Positions 1 through 5,148 of a stretch of DNA of 9,841 nucleotides are shown in pieces. This DNA comes from CAYRIF01 sp964424205 (lineage in GTDB: Bacteria > Bacteroidota > Bacteroidia > Cytophagales > Cyclobacteriaceae), in the NCBI GenBank assembly GCA_964424205.1, contig CAYRIF010000136.1, positions 1 to 9,841 on the forward strand. The letters run 5' to 3'. The notes below the pieces were generated by a model, which did no database searches, had not been told where the DNA came from, and saw nothing but the letters and a program-made list of their open reading frames with translations. The position numbers and the translations under genes were made by a program. Within the stretch, counting starts at the first letter, position 1. Every line of letters begins with the position of its first letter.

Positions 1-318
1 AATAATGACATCACTAGAACTGAGGAAATCAAGGAACGATCAATGCTGTACGAAGGATTGAAGCATTACTTTATGATCCGTTTTGCACAGCGAGCAGGAG
101 CTTTGCGAGAATTCTTAATGGATGTATTAGGACCCAAAGATGACATCACGTTATTCGAATATTCAAAAAAAAATAACAGAGAAAGAGGGCCAGCACTTAT
201 TGGCATTGTCCTTGAAAAACGAGAGGATTTTGAAGATTTAATCGCTAGAATGGAAAGCAAGGATATTAAATATGAGTACTTGAACGATCGACAGGATTTG
301 TTTCAGTATTTGATATAA
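1..318 (+). CDS. ilvA: Threonine ammonia-lyase (threonine dehydratase), C-terminal part, truncated by window start
   Basis: This is the end of the PLP enzyme that deaminates L-threonine to 2-oxobutanoate, the first step of isoleucine synthesis in the cytoplasm. Frame 1 is open from base 1 to a TAA at 316-318, giving 105 residues. The ATG at 43 is internal, because the reading frame runs upstream of it in matching sequence. What remains is the C-terminal ACT-like regulatory domain. Recognisable stretches are RTEEIKERSMLYEGLKHYF near the start, RFAQRAGALREFL, LGPKDDITLFEYSKKNNRE, and the terminal DLFQYLI, all close to how I remember biosynthetic IlvA ending. The PLP-binding catalytic domain lies outside the window. 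The domain normally senses isoleucine/valine. The next gene is convergent, and I see no strong terminator hairpin after the stop. Confidence 0.93.
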   Translation, partial: NNDITRTEEIKERSMLYEGLKHYFMIRFAQRAGALREFLMDVLGPKDDITLFEYSKKNNRERGPALIGIVLEKREDFEDLIARMESKDIKYEYLNDRQDLFQYLI

Positions 319-330
319 GAAGATGAGATT

Positions 331-357
331 TCCCGCAGATAGCGCTGATTTTCGCGG
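331..357 (+). repeat. Left arm of inverted repeat bracketing the GxxExxY gene
   Basis: This 27-base element matches the reverse complement of 801-827 at 23 of 27 positions, both arms beginning TCCCGCAGATA when read inward. It starts 12 bases after the ilvA stop codon. I recall repeats rich in CGCAGAT and CTGTGAAATCTGTG lying beside GxxExxY genes in many Bacteroidota drafts, so this may be the edge of a small mobile or repetitive unit. The arms lie 443 bases apart, so a simple transcription terminator is not a good explanation. Confidence 0.75.
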
Positions 358-367
358 ATACCTTTGT

Positions 368-385
368 AAATCTGTGAAATCTGTG
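368..385 (+). repeat. Perfect tandem duplication of the 9-mer AAATCTGTG
   Basis: The 9-mer AAATCTGTG occurs twice in direct contact (368-376 and 377-385), followed by GGG. It lies between the left inverted-repeat arm and the stop of the GxxExxY gene, and it looks like part of the same left-end repeat complex. No matching copy is seen at the right end of the unit, so the two ends are not symmetrical. Confidence 0.7.
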
Positions 386-395
386 GGGCATGTTT

Positions 396-773
396 TTAAA
401 GTTCATTCACTTTTCTGAATATTCCTGATGTGATATTATCTACATTGAAGTTTACTAATATTGCTAGTTTAAGCTTTGTGAGTTTTAGATAAGTCAATAC
501 TTGTTTATGGTGTACTTTTGCCAAATTCTCAACTGATTTCACTTCAATTATGACTTTTCCTTCCACCAATATATCCAACCTAAAACCAACTTCTAATTTT
601 TCACCTCCATAATATACAGGTAGCGGCACTTCTTTTTTAGCTTTTAGCCCTTCTTTTCTTAATTCAAATATTAATGCTGCCACATATACTGATTCTAACA
701 GACCTGGACCAAGGGTATTATATATATTGAAGATTGCTCCTCTTATTTTATATGAGATATCATTTTCTGTCAT
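396..773 (-). CDS. GxxExxY family protein (PD-(D/E)XK nuclease-like fold)
   Basis: This 125-residue protein belongs to the GxxExxY family, small bacterial proteins predicted to have a PD-(D/E)XK nuclease fold; their cellular role is not settled. The name motif is visible as G24-LL-E27-SV-Y30, preceded by the usual NTLGPG turn. A nuclease-like core follows: D67 in RLDILV, then E77-V-K79 in VIIEVKSV. The end of the protein (LAILVNF and a basic tail) is also normal for the family, and the length is typical, so the gene looks intact. It stands alone between ilvA and the rhomboid genes, bracketed by an imperfect inverted repeat (331-357 and 801-827). That arrangement suggests it moves or spreads together with the repeat. 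Nuclease activity is inferred from the motif only. I see no convincing promoter or Shine-Dalgarno sequence. Confidence 0.9.
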   Translation of the reverse strand: MTENDISYKIRGAIFNIYNTLGPGLLESVYVAALIFELRKEGLKAKKEVPLPVYYGGEKLEVGFRLDILVEGKVIIEVKSVENLAKVHHKQVLTYLKLTKLKLAILVNFNVDNITSGIFRKVNEL

Positions 774-800
774 ATTTTTAAGTATTTGGCTGGTAACATT

Positions 801-827
801 CTGCGTAAATCAGTGTTATCTGCGGGA
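801..827 (-). repeat. Right arm of inverted repeat bracketing the GxxExxY gene
   Basis: Read on the minus strand this begins TCCCGCAGATAACACTGATT and pairs with 331-357 with four mismatches. It sits 27 bases upstream of the GxxExxY start codon and 7 bases from the stop of the first rhomboid gene. The two arms and the gene therefore occupy almost the whole gap between two unrelated neighbours. Confidence 0.75.
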
Positions 828-834
828 CAAATAT

Positions 835-1743
835 TTATTTCCCAGCATTAAACAACTTCTGCTTCTCTTCAGTAGTTAGCTTCTCATATCCTGATTCATT
901 GATTTTATCAAGGATGGCATCAATTTCTTGTTGCGAGGTTTCACCGCTTGTGGTGATTGGTTTTGAAGCGGTAGTTTTGGCTTTTGAAAAAGTTGCTTTT
1001 TTGTGCGTCACTTTAATTTTTGATTTTTTTGCAAACATTCCCTTGACCGTATTAATGGTCATGGTGATGAAACGACCAAAGTCATTTCCTTTCTGTAGTT
1101 GCTTGATATAGATATAACCAATGAATGCCCCCCCGAGGTGTGCTAATTCTCCACCTGCATTTGAGCCAACCGTACCTAGAAAAGATAAAAATACATAGAC
1201 GGCGGCGATGTATTTTATTTTTACCGAGCCAATAAATAGTAGCCGAAAAGAATAATCAGGCAATAAAGTAGCAGCACCGACGGTTACTGCAAACACTGCT
1301 GCAGAGGCCCCCACCATTCCTGAAGGAGTCTGAGCGATATAATAAGGCACTAAATTATAAGCCAATAAATAAATAATACCACCTGCCAAAGCACCAAGCA
1401 CGTATAGGTTTACTAGCTTTTTACTGCCAAGGTACTCCATGATGAGTTGTCCAAACCAAAAGAAAACGAGCATGTTAAAAAGGATATGCATAATTCCGCC
1501 TAGGCTATGCATAAAGGCATAGGTGAGAATAGTCCAAGGGCGTAAAATAAATTCGTTAAACTGGGCAGGAATACTGAGTTGATTGTATACAAAATTAAAA
1601 ATACTTTCACCACCAAAATTTGAAAATACCATCAAAATACCCATCACCACAAATACAATGATATTAATCAATATCAACTGGTACAGTGCGTTATCACTTT
1701 TATTAAAGGCAGTTTTTATATTGTTAAATACTTCGTTTAGCAT
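835..1743 (-). CDS. Rhomboid family intramembrane serine protease with C-terminal tail domain
   Basis: This 302-residue multi-pass membrane protein should cut other membrane proteins within the bilayer; its substrates are unknown. The rhomboid signatures are all present: H86-ILF-N90 in the second helix, the nucleophile S147 in G145-A-S147-A, and H202 in ELAHLGGAFIG. Hydrophobic helices run from about residue 20 to 215. A low-complexity Lys/Thr/Ser linker (about 235-270) leads to a short cytoplasmic module, EIDAILDKINESGYEKL, ending in EEKQKLFNAGK. This matches the small tail domain (DUF6576, from memory) seen on Bacteroidota rhomboids. The start at 1743 lies 2 bases after the stop of the upstream rhomboid gene, so the pair is almost certainly co-transcribed and probably translationally coupled. 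The catalytic residues suggest an active enzyme. Confidence 0.93.
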   Translation of the reverse strand: MLNEVFNNIKTAFNKSDNALYQLILINIIVFVVMGILMVFSNFGGESIFNFVYNQLSIPAQFNEFILRPWTILTYAFMHSLGGIMHILFNMLVFFWFGQLIMEYLGSKKLVNLYVLGALAGGIIYLLAYNLVPYYIAQTPSGMVGASAAVFAVTVGAATLLPDYSFRLLFIGSVKIKYIAAVYVFLSFLGTVGSNAGGELAHLGGAFIGYIYIKQLQKGNDFGRFITMTINTVKGMFAKKSKIKVTHKKATFSKAKTTASKPITTSGETSQQEIDAILDKINESGYEKLTTEEKQKLFNAGK

Positions 1744-1745
1744 GA

Positions 1746-2543
1746 TTAGTAGAAATTTTTTCTATCCTTGTCCCATATTTTTATCATTATAAACCCTATC
1801 AACATTCCACCCAAATGTGCAAAATGCGCCACATTGTCATTCGGAGCTGCTTTCACAATGGAATAAATGGAGTATAATCCATAGAACAGTGCAAAATACT
1901 TCATCTTGATGGGTATCGGTGGAAATAATAAATAGAGCATCGTATTTGGAAAGAGCATTGCCATGGCGATAATCAATCCAAAGATGGCTCCTGACGCCCC
2001 TAACATCGGTGTATCTCTTAATTTACTAGTTACCATTTCTACGATGTTAATACTGGTGCTTGCTAGTTTTTGTGATGTAGGATTCTCATCAAAATTTTCT
2101 CCAATATCTAAAATATTTTGGTCATATCTAAAGTCGGGATAATGTGCTCTTAAAAATGTAAAAAAACCTTCAGGGGTAGGGTGTTCCGCATAGGCATACA
2201 TGGCCTTTTCAGTTTGTTTGTATTCATAAAAATTAACCGTACCATATAATATACCAGCGCCAATTCCTGTCACTAGGTAGTAGGTCAAAAACTTGTTACT
2301 TCCCCAAAATCTTTCAAGCATCGACCCAAAGAAAAACAAGCCAATCATGTTGCCAAATAAATGACCAAGGTTGGCATGTAGGAACATGTGCGTAAATAGT
2401 TGATATGGTTGAAATTTTGGTGAAGAAAACCCGTAAAAGGAGAAGAATCCATTAATATCAAAATTTATAAAACTCCCAATAGCTAATAATCCAATATTAA
2501 TTATCAGGAGGTTTTTTACCATGGGTGTTAATTGTCTAAACAT
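1746..2543 (-). CDS. Rhomboid family intramembrane serine protease with loop insertion
   Basis: This is the first of two tandem rhomboid genes, encoding 265 residues with about six membrane helices. Visible family marks are H61-LFG-N65, the nucleophile in G182-A-S184-G, and H243 in HFAHLGGMLIG. Compared with its partner, it carries a hydrophilic stretch of roughly 75 residues (about 104-178, including the acidic run DIGENFDENP) just before the helix with the catalytic serine. It ends soon after the last helix and lacks the C-terminal tail domain of its partner. The two proteins therefore differ in extra-membrane parts and are not a recent duplication. The start at 2543 lies just downstream of the 103-base repeat array. 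Transcription could come from mutL or from within the repeats. It is likely active, substrate unknown. Confidence 0.93.
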   Translation of the reverse strand: MFRQLTPMVKNLLIINIGLLAIGSFINFDINGFFSFYGFSSPKFQPYQLFTHMFLHANLGHLFGNMIGLFFFGSMLERFWGSNKFLTYYLVTGIGAGILYGTVNFYEYKQTEKAMYAYAEHPTPEGFFTFLRAHYPDFRYDQNILDIGENFDENPTSQKLASTSINIVEMVTSKLRDTPMLGASGAIFGLIIAMAMLFPNTMLYLLFPPIPIKMKYFALFYGLYSIYSIVKAAPNDNVAHFAHLGGMLIGFIMIKIWDKDRKNFY

Positions 2544-2560
2544 ATTATCTTTTTTTCACC

Positions 2561-2872
2561 CACCGAAGCTTTAGCGTAGGTGGGTCTTAACTCTTTTTTC
2601 TTTACGCTACACCAAAGCTTTTGCAAAGGTGAGTCTTTATTTTCATCTCTACTCTCTTTCATCCACCGAAGCTTTAGCGTAGGTGGGTCTTAACTCTTTT
2701 TTCTTTACGCTACACCANNNNNNNNNNNNNNNNNNNNNNNNNNNNNNNNNNNNNNNNNNNNNNNNNNNNNNNNNNNNNNNNNNNNNNNNNNNNNNNNNNN
2801 NNNNNNNNNNNNNNNNNGTCTTTATTTTCATCTCTACTCTCTTTCATCCACCGAAGCTTTAGCGTAGGTGGG
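2561..2872. repeat. Tandem array of a 103-base repeat, interrupted by an assembly gap
   Basis: This fills most of the 351-base space between mutL and the first rhomboid gene; no gene is supported in it. A unit begins at 2561 and again at 2664, a period of 103. All readable bases of the second copy (2664-2717) are identical to the first, and the 31 bases after the gap (2818-2848) are identical to the end of unit one (2633-2663). A further partial copy starts at 2849 and stops at 2872. Each unit holds two related 24-base elements (2561-2584 and 2610-2633; 19 of 24 identical) of the form CACC..AAGCTTT..GC..AGGTG, each able to form a short hairpin. On the minus strand the element reads as the peptide PTYAKASVDE, which I recall from spurious predicted proteins in many drafts, so it is probably a widespread non-coding repeat. 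Confidence 0.9.
2718..2817. other. Assembly gap (100 N)
   Basis: Exactly 100 undetermined bases, the conventional placeholder for a gap of unknown size. The flanks are in phase with the 103-base repeat: sequence stops after position 54 of a unit and resumes at position 73. The true missing length should therefore be 18 bases plus a whole number of 103-base units. Open frames that run through the N block are not real genes. Confidence 0.97.
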
Positions 2873-2894
2873 CATCCTCTATTTTCTACTTCCC

Positions 2895-4733
2895 TCATTT
2901 CCCAAAAAAACCACCAATTTTATCCAGCGAACAAACATAAAGTGTCAGCTGACCATCAGGTGAATAATTAGGATTGCTGCAAGCAAACAACTGATCGATG
3001 AGCGCATTCATTTCTTCATAGCCCAATCGCTTTCCTATTTTTATGGATGACCTTTTTGCCATTGACCTTGCTAGGTTTTCATGTTTTCCCAGCGATAAGG
3101 CATCTTGATTTATTTTAAATTGCTCAATTAATCCTTCAAAAATTGTTTTTTCATTTCCCGAAACAATATCTGCCGGGCCGCCATTCACCACAATACTTGT
3201 TTTTCCAAACACACTAAAATCGAAGCCCAATGCTTTGATTTCTGCTTCAAGCTCCATCACCAATACGAAATCTGCAGCGTTTAGTTCTATGGTTTGTGGA
3301 AACAAATACTGTTGTGTGGAAGCTGATTGGCTTTCCATCACATGCAAATATCGCTCGTATAAAATTCGTTCGTGTGCCGCTTCCTGATTGATGAGCAACA
3401 TGCCAGACTTCACTTGCGTCATGATATACTGCCCGTGAAGTTGCATGATGACTTTTCGGTCAATTTCTTTTTTTGTTGACTGCACAAAATCAGGATTGTT
3501 AGCTTTGCTTTCAAAAGTTAGATGTACTTTTTCTGTATCATCCATGGCCTTATCCCTCAAATCTTTCTGCCCATTTTCTGCTTCAAATAATTTCTCCCAA
3601 TGTGCTAAGTTGTTGGTTTCTTGTGCCGCTTTCCTGAATTGCTGGTAATCATAATCAGCTCCAAATACTTTGTCGTAAGTCAGTTTTTTGGAAGACTCAT
3701 TGTGAAAATTTACGTCCTGACTAAAATCTATAGCAGGCGTAATGTGATGTGCGCCCAATGCCTGTTTCACTACCGCTCTGATAATGGCATACATGGTGCG
3801 CTCATCATCAAATTTTATCTCTGTTTTGGTGGGATGCACATTGATATCAATATGCTTCGGGTCAATTTCAATAAATAAGACGTAGAAAGGATATGTTTTT
3901 TCTTGTAAAAGGCCTTCGAATGCCAAACTCACTGCATGGTTGAGATAGTTGCTTTTGATAAACCTATTATTGACGAAAAAAAACTGCTCTCCTCTTGTGC
4001 GCTTCGCAAATTCTGGTTTGCCTATGTATCCTTTGATTTTTATTTCTGCTGTTTCTTCTTGGCAAGCAGCGAGTTGTTCCCGGTAATTTTTGCCAAATAG
4101 ATGTACAATTCGCTGGCTTAATTTCCCTTTTGGCAGGTTGTACACCTCCATGTCATTTTGGTAAAAAATAAAATTAACCTCAGGGTGCGATAGTGCAATC
4201 CTTGTGAACTCATCTAAAATATGCCTGAGCTCTACTGGGTTTGATTTGAGGAAATTTCTTCTGGCAGGTACATTGAAGAACAGGTTTTTTACAGAAATAG
4301 ACGTTCCTTTCTGACATGAAATAGCTTCTTGTTTTTTTAATGCTGATCCATCAATTTGAATTAAAACACCCAATTCTTCACTTGCGGCTTTGGTTTTTAG
4401 TGCCACTTGCGATACCGCAGCAATCGATGCCATCGCCTCTCCACGAAATCCCATGGTTTTGATGGTAAATAAGTCTTCTGAGGTTCTAATTTTCGAGGTG
4501 GCATGTCGCTCAAAGCACATGCGGGCATCATTTTCAGACATCCCTTTGCCGTCATCAATTACCTGGACAAGAGATTTTCCCGATTCTTTTACAATTACTT
4601 TAATATTTGTGCTCCCTGCATCTATGGAATTCTCAAGCAATTCCTTTAAGACGGATGCTGGGCGTTGCACCACTTCACCTGCCGCAATCTGGTTGGCAAT
4701 AGCATCTGGTAAAAGTTGAATTACGTCTGACAT
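2895..4733 (-). CDS. mutL: DNA mismatch repair protein MutL
   Basis: This 612-residue protein is the mismatch-repair matchmaker that links MutS mismatch recognition to strand incision and removal. The N-terminal GHKL ATPase is complete: IAAGEVV, E31 and N35 in KELLENSIDAG, D60-D61-G-K-G-M, RHATSKI, and GFRGEA at 95-100. NLFFNVPARRNFLK and NVHPTKTEIKF follow. A linker (about 335-425) leads to the C-terminal dimerisation and endonuclease region, beginning QLHGQYIMTQVKSG. The metal-binding motif normally DQHA(x2)E(x4)E reads N449-Q-E-A-A-H-E455-R-I-L-Y-E460, and the place of the CPHGRP motif is taken by SPDGQL (591-596), so endonuclease activity is doubtful. The start at 4733 gives the standard N-terminus. 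It lies 46 bases after a small membrane-protein gene on the same strand, probably in one transcript. No strong promoter of its own is seen. Confidence 0.97.
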   Translation of the reverse strand: MSDVIQLLPDAIANQIAAGEVVQRPASVLKELLENSIDAGSTNIKVIVKESGKSLVQVIDDGKGMSENDARMCFERHATSKIRTSEDLFTIKTMGFRGEAMASIAAVSQVALKTKAASEELGVLIQIDGSALKKQEAISCQKGTSISVKNLFFNVPARRNFLKSNPVELRHILDEFTRIALSHPEVNFIFYQNDMEVYNLPKGKLSQRIVHLFGKNYREQLAACQEETAEIKIKGYIGKPEFAKRTRGEQFFFVNNRFIKSNYLNHAVSLAFEGLLQEKTYPFYVLFIEIDPKHIDINVHPTKTEIKFDDERTMYAIIRAVVKQALGAHHITPAIDFSQDVNFHNESSKKLTYDKVFGADYDYQQFRKAAQETNNLAHWEKLFEAENGQKDLRDKAMDDTEKVHLTFESKANNPDFVQSTKKEIDRKVIMQLHGQYIMTQVKSGMLLINQEAAHERILYERYLHVMESQSASTQQYLFPQTIELNAADFVLVMELEAEIKALGFDFSVFGKTSIVVNGGPADIVSGNEKTIFEGLIEQFKINQDALSLGKHENLARSMAKRSSIKIGKRLGYEEMNALIDQLFACSNPNYSPDGQLTLYVCSLDKIGGFFGK

Positions 4734-4779
4734 CGTTTATTAAATACTATATTTTGTAGCGTGTGGTCTTAAAAATAAA

Positions 4780-5061
4780 TTATAGGTAGGCGGCGAATTT
4801 TTCAAATGACCATAAAACGATTGCTGTAAGAAGCACAATTAAAACAACCAATCTTAAAAGTCCGATATTTGATTGGCGTGTAACTTTTCTCCTAAAAGAA
4901 CCCCTTATATTTGAATCATAATGCCCTATCTTTGAACCGTTTAACTGGTTCTCCATTTTTTTGGTACGAATTTCGATCTCTTCTTTTATAGGATCGTAAT
5001 AACGTGGAATTATTTTGAATTGCTGGTGTTTAGGCAGCTTGAATCTCGATTTGAATTTCAT
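4780..5061 (-). CDS. Small basic membrane protein with PRYYDP motif, function unknown
   Basis: This 93-residue protein has a strongly basic N-terminal half and a single membrane helix near the C-terminus (about 67-87, GLLRLVVLIVLLTAIVLWSF), so it is probably a tail-anchored inner-membrane protein facing the cytoplasm. The motif PRYYDP (19-24) followed by an acidic/basic stretch (IKEEIEIRTKK) resembles small proteins I recall beside mutL in other Bacteroidota, sometimes labelled riboflavin synthase subunit beta, apparently from proximity to ribH rather than homology. I therefore assign no enzymatic role. It is upstream of mutL on the same strand and divergent from the GH3 gene. A TAnnTTTG-like box lies 23 bases upstream of the start. 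It is likely real, given its length, the clean motif plus helix layout and the recurring context. Confidence 0.72.
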   Translation of the reverse strand: MKFKSRFKLPKHQQFKIIPRYYDPIKEEIEIRTKKMENQLNGSKIGHYDSNIRGSFRRKVTRQSNIGLLRLVVLIVLLTAIVLWSFEKFAAYL

Positions 5062-5084
5062 ACGCTATCGGTTTCGTTATAGTA

Positions 5085-5092
5085 CAAAAATA
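5085..5092 (-). promoter_or_regulatory. Candidate Bacteroidota -7 promoter box for the small membrane protein and mutL
   Basis: On the minus strand this reads TATTTTTG, a full match to the Bacteroidota -7 consensus TAnnTTTG. It is placed so that transcription would begin roughly 15-20 bases before the ATG at 5061. No TTG is visible at the expected -33 spacing, and the region is very AT-rich, so a chance match is possible. Confidence 0.4.
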
Positions 5093-5148
5093 AAGTTTAT
5101 TTTAATAGGTTTAAAATTTAATTACCCTAAATGATGTTTAACGATTAA

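Noticed and set aside
319..395. Rho-independent terminator after ilvA
   Set aside because: CCGC/GCGG (333-336 and 354-357) could form a weak stem, but it is interrupted and not followed by a T-run; it is better explained as part of the repeat bracketing the GxxExxY gene.
396..2543. Defence or toxin system formed by the GxxExxY nuclease-like gene and the rhomboid pair
   Set aside because: The repeat arm separates them, the rhomboid pair looks like ordinary core genes near mutL, and no antitoxin, sensor or effector partner is visible.
2561..2872. CRISPR array
   Set aside because: The 103-base units are identical throughout, with no unique spacers, and no cas genes are nearby.
2649..2898. Two minus-strand open frames running through the N block
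   Set aside because: They consist of repeat sequence plus translated N and have no independent coding support; the peptide is a reading of the 103-base repeat.
5106..5113. TAGGTTTA as a -7 box for the GH3 gene
   Set aside because: It differs from TAnnTTTG at the final G and no TTG is seen at the -33 position, so it is not better than chance in this AT-rich stretch.
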